This document shows, in pieces, positions 11,390-22,780 of a stretch of 51,048 nt of DNA. The position numbers were made by a program, and so were the translations under genes. How positions within the stretch are numbered: position 1 is the first letter of the stretch; each line of letters starts with the position of its first letter. The stretch lies in contig UYJD01000011.1 of NCBI GenBank assembly GCA_900618795.1, positions 520,963 through 572,010 of the forward strand, read 5' to 3'. The notes under the pieces were generated by a model that ran no database searches, was not told the origin of the DNA, and saw only the letters and a program-made list of their open reading frames with translations. The DNA comes from Cyanodermella asteris (Eukaryota > Ascomycota > Lecanoromycetes > Ostropales > Stictidaceae).

Positions 11390-13849
11390 TATCGTACCCT
11401 CGAAAGCTAGAACTGCAAGCGTTCTCCGACTCTAGTGACACGGCCTCCAAGAGTTTGGCGCAGGAAGACAAAGCGACCAAGAAAACGACAAGCGCAGCGT
11501 TTACGTGGTGCTTATCTTGCACCGGGCTTGTCCTCCCCAACGAACGAGGATCCGGCGCACAAAATTGTCTGATCGAGGTTGAGCTTTTCCTTGGCGCCGC
11601 CGACGCTCGAACTCGATTGCTTCGAGACTCCAACGTTTCACGGTCGGAACACCGGTCATGCCACGCTTTTCTCCGAGGCCATCCTGGTCCCGTAAGCCAG
11701 CAGAAAGCTTTGTCTCGAGCTCTTTTCGTCCTGGGGTCGTTGTGGGATGCTGCGAGTCGCTGATTGGCTGATGTCCTTTGTGCTATGCATCGGCTTCATG
11801 GGCCATGCGGAGTGAGCAGATTTGCCCGAAGAAGTGTCGTTGTTTGTTCTCTCGTTGGATGACACACTCTAAAATGGCGTTGAGACCCAGGGTTGAAGAC
11901 TGACCGCGTGTCGGAAATATGCGAAGACTACGTGCTTGCTATGGATACGATGATGGCAGCAAGACCAGAGCGCCTTTTCAGCTTCCTGATTCGGGGTATA
12001 GTGCGATGTTTCGTTAATTCTCCCCGGCTGGCTTCTATGCATTGCTGACGAAAGAAACAAAGATTCGATGACGAACGATGGCGCTTTTTCTGACCATGGT
12101 CGCAATTGAGCATTCACTATGTATGCGTGTGGCCGACAATCAGTGTGCTTGGCAGGTGCGTTTCCACTCATGATGTTGTCACAATACCGTGAAAGTGCAG
12201 ATGGGCAGCAATCAAAAATAAGAGTCGTCTGCAAGGTCGACCAGGGGAACTCCAGCGTGGTGCCGTATCACTTTTTGTACGGTTCTCAGGGCCTAACAGC
12301 AGGCCAATTCCAAAGGTAGTCTGCAGACACCGCACCACAACTTTCTCCACATCACCCAGAGGAACCGATGAAGGCAATACGACGACAAAGTAGCAAATAA
12401 GGGTCTGACTTGTGACGAGGCCTTGGAGTTCCATGGGCAGGCACAAGGGTGATATCTGGACAAGATGCTCTTCAGACTCTGCTCTGGTCACCACACCGCG
12501 CTGCAAGCAAACAGTTTGGCCTCCGGACATTGGTTTGTCGCGATCAGCTCATTCAAAGACACATCCCCCTGACTTCACTAGAGCATGAGAATGAGCTCTA
12601 CAGACTCACGCTCGAGCCAGGACGAAGTCACCCCCAATATTGGTGATCACGCGCCTGTTCACATTTCGCTTTGGAAATGATTCGCCACATGCTGGAGGTA
12701 GACGACTGCAGAAATCACTTCAGCGATGAACAGCCGTGCTTCTTGTTTAAGTTGACAAGTCGGCACTCTCCGCCTTACTCATTGCACTTGTACGCTATCG
12801 ATACTTACGATCAGACTTCCAGACAACTTCACGTTTGTTCAAGATCACCTCCCGTTGCAACTAGAAGCCAAGATGACCGATGGTCAAGCTTCCCAGACGC
12901 TCCATCCCTGCGCTGATCAGGGAGAGGGAACTGGCTGCGAACAGTTCTATCACCGAGCAGCAGCATGAACATCTGCTAACCCAATGCCAACAGTTTTAGG
13001 ATGTGACAGTCTGTCCCAAAAGCATTAGGCCTTAGCCGACAACCAGCCGAAGAATATCTGCTGGATCGCTGTCGTGGGCTGTGCAGGCCTTTACTTGCAT
13101 ATTTCCTGAACTGGTGCGCTCCCATGGCATACTACTTCACTTTACAGAGGACCTATCTTCTCCACTTCATAATAGGTAGGACCTTCCCTATCCATAACCG
13201 ACGTGCAGCATGGCATCGAACCGGTACTACAAATGTGACATTCCTTTGTGTGATTGTGGATTGCTGACTGCCCGCATTTTGGCCCGATTTGCTTCCGACT
13301 ATATGACAGCCCCGGAACGCACCGTGATTCCTCTGCACAACGCCTTTCGAAGACGTTTCTCATTTTAATCCAGGAAACCAAAAAACGGCAACAGAACATA
13401 GTGCCAATGACGAAATCTGTATGAGTTTGTGCTCGTGCAAAGGCGGAGGTTGGGCAGACACGTAAGCAATGTCAGCATGAGGTGTCTGTGAATGTGCCGT
13501 TGCGATCACCCACTGCATTTCAAACGAACAAATCACGTTTCAGATTACGTTTGCGTTATCGTTATCACATCTAGTTCATCGTCAAAGCAGACACGGCACA
13601 GCAATGCGGCAGTCACTTGGGAGCCCGCTCTCGAGCTTTGACGGAGTCACCTTGCAATCACCTGACATCCAGATGGAGCACAACTGCACGCATGGAGGAC
13701 ACTGAATCGTCAGCGCAGCACTTGTTGACGCTCTCTTCGATATTAGTTGTGCACATGTCAATTCTTCTTGCTCCTGTACGCCCTACAAATCCCGCGAAGT
13801 ACAGCATTTCCACAAAGGTTGCATCAACTCAAGCCTCGCCAGACAAAAC
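11390..13849. other. Long gene-poor stretch
   Basis: About 2.46 kb. Several open frames of 60-120 codons overlap on both strands, but none has a motif, splice pattern or similarity I recognise. It includes the upstream regions of the carbonic anhydrase gene (minus) and the F-box gene starting at 13850 (plus). Confidence 0.45.
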
Positions 13850-14878
13850 ATGGCCGATACTGGCGACGTGATAGAGCGGGGATCGCCTAGTGGTTCCCTA
13901 GATCAGTCTCGAAACAACAAGTTCCTCGCTCTTCCTGATGGAATCCTCCTGATCATCGGAGACTTCACGCCAGATGTACCGCCACAGCCTAGCGGCCTCG
14001 ACTTTGGTTACTGCGTCTGTTTGAGATGTAAGGACATGTTTCCCAACCTCAACTTACCAGATGCGCCTCCGTTTCCCGCCCTCTCCCTTCTCCGCTTGAG
14101 TGCTGTCAACCGTCGATTCCACCGAGTATTTGCGGGTCCATTTTGGGAACAAACGACCTGGACCTTTCCCAAATACAACGTGACATGCACCAACATTGCA
14201 ACCAGACACATGCTCTATCCCACATTGGATGTCGAAAAATACAATCGCAGGTTCGTCATCGACAGAGTGCTGGACATTAATCTCCACGAAAACGTTCAGA
14301 GCCTGGACATCGAATGCGAGCATCTTGCCCTCCTCTCTCGTTGGGAGGTCCGCAACGGCTCCCAATTGCAAGGGTTAATCTCTACCACACCGCTGCCACC
14401 CATTCGTCTCGCAGTGAACGCACAACCTCATTTCCGTTCGTTGAGAAACTTGAAGATTCGATGCACGAATCTGCGGAGCCCGGACTACGGCGACTTTGAT
14501 GATATTCTGCAGCACGGCTATCTGTTCATGGAAAATTGGACCGGGATTCCTCGCAAGTCGACCATCCAGCAGTCCTGGTCGGATCGCCTTCAGAAGATGC
14601 CCACGTTGCGCAAGGTTTAAATAGCCCGGTCGATTGAGCCCTCGGACAGGGTTTCGGTGGTCAGCTTCTACCTGTCCAGTTCGCCGTTGATCAGGCGTAC
14701 AAGGCAAATGCTGCGGCGGAAGCCCGACTTTCGCATTCCATATCATCAGCTTGTAGATTTTATGCAAGACCAGGACTCGAAAACCATCGAAATCATCTCC
14801 GCTTTGGTCTTCGAGAGAAACAAGGCTGCTAAGAACCCTGGAACAGATGCGTCGGCACCGGAAAGGGAAGCCACTTGA
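13850..14878 (+). pseudogene. F-box-like gene with one premature TAA
   Basis: The ATG at 13850 sits in a good context (AAAACATGGCC). The F-box core LPDGILLIIGDF starts near residue 28, followed by LLRLSAVNRRFHRVFAGPFW and a central leucine-patterned part. After KMPTLRKV the frame meets a TAA at 14618-14620. The very same frame then stays open to 14878 and encodes IPYHQLVDFMQDQ and IEIISALVFERN, the C-terminal signature of this family. In intact paralogues the matching position reads KKVSIKRE, so the stop replaces a coding residue. No intron with sensible sites and phase removes it. Either a recent nonsense allele, a protein of 256 residues that ends early, or a base error. The rest of the frame is undamaged. 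Confidence 0.62.
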
Positions 14879-14971
14879 TGTGACCAGTGCACATGGCAGG
14901 GACGTCGTCAGTGCGGCGTCAGCTGCTGCCGTGTGTTGCATCCTGCAGCCAGTGCCACGAATTTGATCTAC

Positions 14972-15648
14972 CTAACTTTGAGATTTTCCATAGCCGCGAG
15001 CATTCTCTTCCACAACAGCCATGAGTTTCTCAAATACATCCTGATCATCTTCGTTCTGACGCATCCAGCCTCGCGCTAGATCGTAATACATCCATGGCGA
15101 TGGATCCAGAGTAGGGATACCGCGGTCGTCTATCGTATGCTCTCTACTACCATACGCAAACAGCCTCCTGAACTTCTTCGATGTACGTTTGTGGTCCACG
15201 AAGCCTGTGGCCATCCAGTCCAGTTCCTGCACCGTGCTCGGCAGGCAAGTAAATGCTTTGATTCCCGGCTTTGCATCGACCAGCGCTCGAAACAAAGTAG
15301 CCCAGGTCGGTTTCCTGTAGCCATCAGTGGCGAAGCAATCTTCCATGTACAGCGTCTCGAGAGTTGGCGCATGAATCGCGAGGAGGTTGACAAGACTAGT
15401 CGCCAAAACCACATATTTCAGCCGTAAATGCTTCAGACACGGTAACTTGCTCTGCCATATTCGAACCGGATCAACGTGTCCGTCGTTGTCATCGGTTGGT
15501 GGCAGGACGAGTCGAGTTTGTCGGGCGTGAAGGCGAAGGCGGCGCAATGCCGGGGTTCGGGGGGCGAGACCGGTATTCCTGGGACTTGGACGTGGGTTAT
15601 GATCAGGTCTTGGATCTCGCTGGGAAGGTCGAGGAATAATGGGGACAT
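14972..15648 (-). pseudogene. F-box/LRR-like remnant with the middle missing
   Basis: An ATG at 15648 opens LFLDLPSEIQDLIITHV, a good F-box core, but its frame stops at 15433. From about 15500 down to 14972 a different frame encodes LPCLKHLRLKYVV and LLAIHAPTLETLYMEDC, a leucine-rich segment like the C-terminal part of fungal F-box/LRR proteins, then MYYDLARGWMRQN. The expected 100-200 residues between box and repeats are absent, so an internal deletion plus frame change is the simplest reading. Its C-terminus lacks the IxxRN end of the other cluster members, so it belongs to a different F-box subfamily. No intron with normal sites joins the two frames. Confidence 0.5.
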
Positions 15649-17079
15649 TGCTCAGGGTGGAAATTGGGGATGTGATGGGGCAATGAATGGCGGGGAGCAG
15701 ACGACCGGCTTTTGGGCCTATATGGTCCAGCTTTGCCGTGACCTTCTCACGGGCCTGCAAATGGACATGGATGCAGTGCAGGCTCAGTAGCAAAACAAAT
15801 AAATGCGTCAGAACGCCTGTCAGCGCGCCCCGAGTTAGAACTTCAATTGGTGTGGATTGAAGATCTGTTTTGTTTCAGGATGGATCGAGGCGCCCCACCG
15901 CGGGATGCGCTTTCAGCCTTATCATCGGAATCTCGAACTCTAAATTCTGGGTTGGCAACATATTCTGCTCTGGCCCGCAATTGCAGTCTCGAAGGGGGCG
16001 AGGTTCATCTGCACGATTTCAGTGCTGTGCTTCCAGGTGCCGCAAAGGAAGGTATGTTTTATGTACTAGGTCGTTAAATATCCAGTCAATCTGCTTTCTG
16101 AGGTACCTTGCTACGACGCGATAAAACAAAGAGCATTCGCTGCAAGGGTGCCGCTGACCGCGATTGTTTCTCTTTTGCTCGTTTGTCAATTGGATATATT
16201 CTTTCAAATTTCTTCGAGGTGCCGCCTTCGACTCTAGCGCGGGTTTTACTTTTGGGCATCTTTGACGACATATCGTATTGCATGAGTTTCTTCGACGTAA
16301 TGATGAAGCCTTCTCCAATTCCTATGTAAAGCTATCTGGATGACACAGGAATTATGTACTTCGAAGCGCATCATGACTGGCGTCGTCAATGGTCACTTTG
16401 TGTATGCGCACTCGGACGAATTGAAGCAAGCAGCATTGTGCTGTAGTCCAGAACCAAGGACAACCTCACTCCCTGGTAGGATCGTCGATAACTTCGACCC
16501 TGCTCGCCTTTTCATTGGGGTCGTCGATTTCGATGGGACTCAACCTTGCTCTCGCGAGCGTCTTCGATACTCTGAGCTCGCGTTCCGAGGCTGGAGTGTC
16601 CTTTTTTTTTTTTGCGCTGCCTTGCCGTGTCGCCGGCAGTCGTCTTGCCTCGGGCTATCTGGTGTGACGCGCATCATCGTTGGGCGCTTGGCAGAACGAT
16701 ATCAGATGAGGTCGAAATCACTCACACGCGTTCGCGATTTCTCGACAATCCACGACTTGCCACGACTTGCCACGGTTTCAAGGGAACCAGCTGGACCCCC
16801 TGATCTTCCAAGTGCCTCCGAAGTGACTCGCAGCCTCCTCCCACGTTCCCGCTTCTGGCTCCAACCCCATCTTCTTCTGACTGCGGAGGGACTTCCACAG
16901 GTTGATTTTGCTGTACTGAGACACCGTGGTTTCAAACGTCAATTATTATTAGACCTTGACGGTCGACGAAATACTGGAGCCCATTTTTCATGCCTTGGCC
17001 CATAGCCCGTGGGTGTGTATGTCCCTTTTCAATTCCTGCACTCATCATCAATTCTGTTGTTCCTACCAACTGCGCAATC
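15649..17079. other. Intergenic, one exon-like segment, otherwise unassigned
   Basis: A plus-strand segment at 15879-16051 is open and flanked by a TTTCAG acceptor and a GTATGT donor, but no partner exon could be joined. A longer plus-strand frame at 16340-17005 has no recognisable motif and contains a 13-nt T run near 16600. I do not call a gene. Confidence 0.35.
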
Positions 17080-17773
17080 CTAAGCTCCTAGGCAGCTTTG
17101 GTGTCGATTATGCGGGACTGAGTCAGTCTTCTTAGCGCTGTGCGCGCGAAGGCATTCCTCGAATAATGTAGTGTTATTGCCGGTTTCCAAGGTTTCGATG
17201 GTCTTGAGCTGAGTGGTGGTCTGGACCTTTTGCTTGCTGCCGGCGGTGGCAATCATTTGTATCTTGAACAAACCAGGTGTGTCGATGCCGGTGGATGAGG
17301 CAGTTTGGAAGACGATGCGTTCGAAGCCTCCGGTTTGGCCAATTTGAACTTGGGTGACAGCCCGGCCAAAACTGTCGACCAGTGCATGATGCGAGCATAA
17401 AACCGCCATACGCTAATCAGTTTCACCGTAGCTACATCAACGATTGCGATTTTTGCTCTTGCGAGCGCTGCCAATGGCGTTGTAAAGCGCACGACCAATG
17501 TCAAGTCGTCCCGGCCACACACAGACAATCCATAACCTCCTCGGCTTCCGAAATGTAGTCGAAGTTGCCATCCCCCACGTCACAAGTCGCCGGGAAGTCC
17601 ACATCGGCAGGGCAAGGCTTTCCATCAGTCCTCCTCGTCTCGTCTTGGAGGTCGCCCTGCTTGATCTGCCGGGATGCAAGCGGTCTGTCCTTCACACCGA
17701 GCATGCTCAATTGCTCGCCCAAATCCTGGGGTCCAAGGATCATCTTCTTAGCCATGCTGAACAGCGAACCCAT
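17080..17773 (-). CDS. Unidentified small protein, tentative two-exon model
   Basis: I do not recognise this protein. The proposed first exon runs from the ATG at 17773 to 17523 and encodes MGSLFSMAKKMILGPQ..., then CPADVDFPATCDVGDGNF. The second runs from 17371 to 17080 and encodes FGRAVTQVQIGQTGGFERIV and TGIDTPGLFKIQMIATAG. Joining them removes a 151-nt intron (17372-17522; donor GTGTGT, CTGAT branch-like site, acceptor GACAG) and keeps phase, giving 180 residues. The second exon shows coding-like use of C in third positions. No signal peptide or membrane segment is seen. The exon boundaries are inference; other donors nearby are possible, and the two parts might be separate. Confidence 0.35.
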
Positions 17774-18915
17774 AACAGAAAAGAGTGACACTGAGTGACA
17801 CCGAGTGACAAGAGGTAGGAAAAATTTGTAAGCATCTATGAAGTAGCCAGTCCGCGAAAGAAGGTGTACAAGTCCTCGAGCGGCGCGTTTCACGACTCAT
17901 ATATACACAGGCAAACATAGCACTTCTGAGCTCAGCGCTGAATCGAGCACGAGCTGGCCAACAGACATACAAGCGCTCGCTTTTCACCGGGAATGTCTCT
18001 CAAGTACACGCCTCAATGGAAAGTGACGACAAGCAGGTAAGAAGAAAGGAAACATGATCTCGGCATTGCCACACACGCAAAGGCACAACAAGGTTGTGTC
18101 ATGGTGGAGAGAAAGATCAACGGGCAAAGCCCTGCCCTTGTCAACATTCATAGCAAGATAACACCAAGATCACAGGCTGGACAGAGCTGTGCTGGTCGTA
18201 TGATTGCGTGCTCTGAATGTGATGATGGCGCAAGTCGGAGGCACATGAATCGCAGCTGAAGGCGCGTGTTCTGTGGAGCAACCCACGACACCCATCCCAA
18301 GATCTCCAATAGAAGTCTTGTATGGGGCACGTGAGATTGCGATATCGAGGTGCGTATGCACCTATTTGCCAGATTTATCTTACGGGTATCTGTCGCGCTG
18401 TTCCCTGAAATGCCTGGTCAACTACCGATTGCGCAACACATCTCAACAATCATATGACTGTCACAAGGATAGCTTGTGAGCAGCTCGAGGCCACAATAGG
18501 CAGAACATGTAGTCGACGACCTCACAGGCTTACAGAAAGGTGATATGGTGGGATCATCGACGAAGTGTACGAGGGAAGGCCTTGTGTCGTCCACGTCCAC
18601 ATGCGGCTCCAAGAACATTTTTCCGTATACAGTGCCAGTTTGGGATCAGTGTGCATTCGCGCCTGATCGTAAGCTACTCGTGCTTTTCGCTGCCTACCTT
18701 GTGTCTGCCACGTCGCATCCTGGGCGTGTGTCTTGCTGCTGCTGAGCTTTCGGCAGCTTGTGCTCCCAGTCTTTGCGCGTGCGAGTTGCTGCTCAAGCCG
18801 TGCCGCAACATTCACGATTCACCGGCCCCAAAAAAAATTGCAGCCTCCGCATCCTTGACCACCAAAGGTGCTCATGGGAGCTTCAAAAATGTGGTGACGA
18901 GCCCACTGGAACCCC
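17774..18915. other. Intergenic, no gene seen
   Basis: Only short overlapping frames. It contains short CACTGAGTGACACCGAGTGACA repeats of a GAGTGACA unit near 17788-17810. Confidence 0.45.
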
Positions 18916-18920
18916 AAAAA
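18916..18920 (-). terminator. Pol III terminator of tRNA-Thr
   Basis: A run of five T on the minus strand lies three bases beyond the tRNA 3' end, as expected for RNA polymerase III. Confidence 0.75.
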
Positions 18921-18922
18921 GA

Positions 18923-19013
18923 TGCCCCCACACAGATTTGAACTATGGATCTTCGCATATCGGGACGCCAGATGGCATACAAGTGCGACGCCTTACCCCT
19001 TGGCCATAGGGGC
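18923..19013 (-). tRNA. tRNA-Thr (anticodon UGU) with a 19-nt intron
   Basis: On the minus strand a complete cloverleaf can be folded. The acceptor stem pairs GCCCCTA with TGGGGGC (one G-T pair), with discriminator A. The D arm is GCC-AAGGGGTAA-GGC. The anticodon stem is TCGCA/TGCGA, closing the loop CTTGTAA. The T arm is CATAG-TTCAAAT-CTGTG. The 19-nt intron lies at 18959-18977, one base 3' of the anticodon, the usual place for nuclear tRNA introns. The loop reads UGU at positions 34-36, which decodes ACA threonine codons. The D arm matches internal A-box style sequence. It looks functional. Confidence 0.85.
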
Positions 19014-19666
19014 AACCAATTGTAGGATGATCTTGCTTGACAGATGTAATTATAATCATTTTTTAGGGGTGAAGCCCTGACTTGGACTGCAGATGGCAGC
19101 AGCTCCCAGCGCATGTTCTCAGGTAAGCCACTAGACATAATAAGCACCATCTTGCTGTGCAAGCGCAGCTGCAAGACGGAACAGCCATCACGAGAACGGT
19201 CTGCTGAGATGAGAGGTGACCAAGTGTATGTGAGGGGCTCAGGGGCCTTGTCTAGGCGCGCTTCTCTCAGAATATTATAGTACGGATACCTTCTCGGAGT
19301 GCTGAGGCAGAGGTGCTCGGGCCCAAAGCCTCTCATACGCCCCGATAAGGGCCTACTGCCCCTGTAATCTTGGCTTATTTACGGCTCTCAAGGGATGAAC
19401 AAGTACCTCATGAGGGTCATCGCACTTTCGGAGCCGAGCTTGCAAAAATGGCACAGGACAGGATTGACGACTATAATGCCTACCTTAGTTGCGATTGATT
19501 TTCTTTACGCCACGTGCAACTTTCGGAAGCGGAAGCCAGTCCGATTTTTGAATTCAGATTCACAAGTTCTGATTGCCACAAATTTCATTCAAATGCACAA
19601 TACATGCTCGCAGTCATGATGACAGGGGGGTCAATCTCCACTTGAACTTGTCGCGTTTGGCGTCCA
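19014..19666. other. Intergenic, no gene seen
   Basis: Between the tRNA and the next F-box gene. Short frames only. Confidence 0.45.
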
Positions 19667-20788
19667 TTACGTGAGCTTTGACTGGCCGTTTCTCTCAAGA
19701 AGCCACGCTTCAAGTCGCGCATTGCATTTCTGATCGACAAACCCCAGCAGTCGATCTAGATTCTTCAGCTCGTCCCACATCCACTCATTCGGTGACAGTC
19801 CATATTTGTAGGTGAAGAGCATCTTGCCAATGGTTGAACATGGCCGCATTTGATTGGTGTTCAGTTTTTCGTCGAGAGCAGAAATCGCAGCAGCGTCCAC
19901 CCTTTCCACCCGTTTGATCTGAAATGCGTTCAGAGACGGAAAGCAAGGTCGTAAAAATTCCAAGAGCCTGGTCCATCGTTCGGCATCCCATCCCAACACA
20001 ATCTGGCCCCATTTCTCCAGCCAGGTCAGCATATTCTTCATCTCGATCTTCATGCCACCGAGTATCTGGGGACCTGCTACTGTTATAAGCAGGGTCCGAA
20101 CCCCGGTGAGGCCTGCCAAGCTTGCTCTTGCACATTGCTGTCGTCTTTCAAGATTGCCGAACGGAAAGTGTAGGTAATCACCAACGCACGACGATCGTTG
20201 ACAGTCATGCTCGTCGAGGACGAAATGCGCGAAGACATGGAAATCTTGAACATTGATCTCAAGGCGCTGGATGAGTCGTTGCTGGTCGAGAGAATTCAGG
20301 TAGGGACCAAATCTCGTGGGTGGATGTCCAAGAAGCGGACGGATGAAGAATGGAGGGTGGACTGCGCTGGTGGCTGAGTTACTGATCTTGCGGCGCAGGT
20401 AGTGCCACGAGACTCGGACTTGTGTCAGGAACCTGTCCGGACGAGTATGCGGCTCTGATCCTGCTGAGTATCGCCAAAATTCGATGCCATGGCAGAAGCT
20501 GAACATAGGTCCTCGTTAGCCAAATTCCAACCTCTGCTCGTGCGGTACGTACCATGTGGTTTCCCAAAACAAGGGGAGGGCTAGCTGTCTGAAGCGCTTG
20601 TTGACAGTTGTCAGCGCAAGAAGTGACCAGGGGGAAGCTGATTCGAACGCTGATGACAGCTTTAGCTGTCCGTTGGATCTCTCGAATGGGTGGCTGGGCT
20701 GGGTGATGTATTCCAAGATCAAGATGAGAAGCTCGTTCGGCAGATCCAGCAGCTGACAGGCCGCTACGGTGGGAAGGGGTTCTTCCAT
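19667..20788 (-). CDS. F-box-like protein, two exons
   Basis: The start is the ATG at 20788. Exon 1 (20788-20553) encodes the F-box core LLDLPNELLILILEYI near residue 16 and ends in VNKRFRQLALPLFWETT. A 54-nt intron (20499-20552) has donor GTACGT, branch GGCTAACG and acceptor GTTCAG; it removes an in-frame TAA and keeps phase. Exon 2 (20498-19667) gives a 355-residue protein containing LIQRLEINVQDFHVF, FPSLNAFQIKRVERVD and a C-terminus around KCNARLEAWLLERN. The predicted role is a Skp1-binding adaptor of an SCF ligase with unknown target. This splice model shows that a stop inside a cluster gene is not always damage. Here the intron has all three signals, unlike the stops in the broken neighbours. 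Confidence 0.72.
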
Positions 20789-21592
20789 ACTTGTGATCTG
20801 ACGAGGAAGCTTCCGTTGCAAAGGCTCTTGGAAGGATGAGTGGAAGGTGCACGCCAACTACTTATGTTCTTGTCGGCGTTCGGGCAGCTTTACATTCAGG
20901 TGAGACTCACTTTATAGGAATTTCACGAGTCCTTCACGACAGACAAAGCATGGTGAAGCGGACTCCCATCACAGGCGAGTTTGTGCAGGCGTGCCACGCA
21001 ACCATGTGCAGAAGGCTACAAGACCACTGTTGCTTCAAGCAGGCTGACAGCTTGTTCTCATTTCAGCGACTCATGAGCTTCTGATGATGAGGTTGGTCTC
21101 CTTGTATCTACAAGGGAGCTTTAGCTAGATTCATTGTCAGGGACTTGTCCGACCGTCTTCAACAGCGGACTCACTCATCAAGAGCCGTGGATCAATCATG
21201 CAGAGGTGGGCATGTAAAGTAGCCGTGCGTTCGGAACAGCTTCCCTCTGAAGACGTTCGCTTCCGTTGTCATGACCGACCAGGTCGATATCGATTCGGCA
21301 ATGGTTTTGCAGCCCTCAAGATGGCAACAGATGTCTCTCGCAGTGACCGGACGACTCGCGGATCACGTCAGCTGGCCCAGGCAGCCATCTGATCTCCCAC
21401 AACAAATTTCACGCTTGCAAATATTCCCCAACTTGCCTCATGGAGCTTAGCTACTTGGTAGAAATAAGCAGAAAAGTTCAAGCTTCTACTGCAAATACTT
21501 CCCATCAGGGTTGGCCACGCTGGGCCAATTCCCCTGCCCTTTCTCTCTCTCGTTATCGTTCGATACACCACACTCGCGCGCGACGCGTGAAT
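20789..21592. other. Divergent spacer between two F-box genes
   Basis: 804 bp between F-box genes pointing away from each other. A pyrimidine-rich run (CTTTCTCTCTCTCG) lies at about 21539-21552, close upstream of the plus-strand start. Confidence 0.5.
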
Positions 21593-22780
21593 ATGGATCT
21601 CAGACTTGTTGAAAATGCTGGCAAACCCTCATGGATCAGATATAGCTTCACTGGGAATGATCAGCATGAGATGGACAAACACCACACTGGAACTGAAGAT
21701 CACCTTTCCGGACTGCCCGATGAGATACTCATTGCCATCCTTGTCAAAACACAACTTCCCGAGGTGCTGTTACACCGCAAGAAGTCACAAACTGTCGACC
21801 CCTAGGAATGGCGACAGACTAGTCGAGATAGCGTATTCACGACTCTGGAGCTGTCGCGAGTGAGTCGACGATTCAGGGTGATCTGTCAAGAGCACTTTTG
21901 GGTCACGACACATTTTGCGGCGATGCAGGTTGAACTCGGCCCACTGCAAGATGCACAAAGCGATGAGGCTTTTTCCAATGATTCTAGCAGTCCACCAGAG
22001 CCACTATTGAGGATCGAGCGCATTTGGCAATGCTTTCCCATCGCATTTCCCTTTCACATCGAAGATGTTTCGCTCCAGGACGGCTTGATTGCAAACACCT
22101 TGGTGACAGCTCAGTACAGTAAGATCTCAAAGCTCCATCTGTACGGCCAGGATCTCGAATTCATCGACGACACTTGTGGCTTGCACTTTGTGCGACGAAG
22201 CAGAGGGATTGCTCGTGTGGTCTCGTGTTCAGACGGCAGATTTCCTCGCCTGATCGCTGTGACTAGCTTGACTGTTCATTGCTATGGCACACATACAATT
22301 GGCGGTAGCGCTATTCTTTATCCCATCTACAAGTCGAGCGCGTGTGCTGTGATTCCCAGCAGGGAAATGACGCGTCTTCATTTGATGCAAACGCTCTATG
22401 AGCTCCCAAGGCTTCGTTCCTTCAAGTTAATCAAGCACCTTGATTCGGTCCTTAATAGCAACGCAAGTACATGCCCAAGGCACTATTGGGGTAATAAGTG
22501 TCGTGTGCTTTTTGAAAACGAAATGACTGCTCAGTGGAGCGACGTTAACCCTCAAGAAATGTCCTATCAGGAGGTCCTGAACCGGGTGCAGGCCAATGAC
22601 CAGCGAGTCCAAGAAGTCGTGGATAGCCTGATTGCAAAAGGACAACACAACCCTAATTCACGCGACTATCGAAGCAATCGAAGGGCCCACCGCGAAGAAC
22701 AAACGGCTGCATACGATAGGCTCGGATTTCCGGCTCTTGATTCAGACGAGGATGTGTTGGAACTGGCTTCGACAGGATAA
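21593..22780 (+). CDS. F-box-like protein, probably spliced
   Basis: The ATG at 21593 gives MDLRLVENAG and then the F-box core LSGLPDEILIAILVKTQLPE from about residue 39. The frame meets a TAG at 21803-21805 and then resumes unchanged with ELSRVSRRFRVICQEHFWV. An intron of 54 nt (21764-21817, donor GTGCTG, acceptor GACAG) or 42 nt (ending at 21805) would remove the stop and keep phase, giving about 377 residues. The donor is weak and no good branch site is visible, so a nonsense change remains possible. Downstream are ISKLHLYGQDLEFI, LYELPRLRSFKLIKHLD and a tail with VQEVVDSLIAKG, then an acidic C-terminus. The role is inferred from the F-box only. Confidence 0.6.

Noticed and set aside
16340-17005. 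A 221-codon plus-strand frame
   Set aside because: No motif, no support from codon use or splice sites, and it spans a 13-nt T run.
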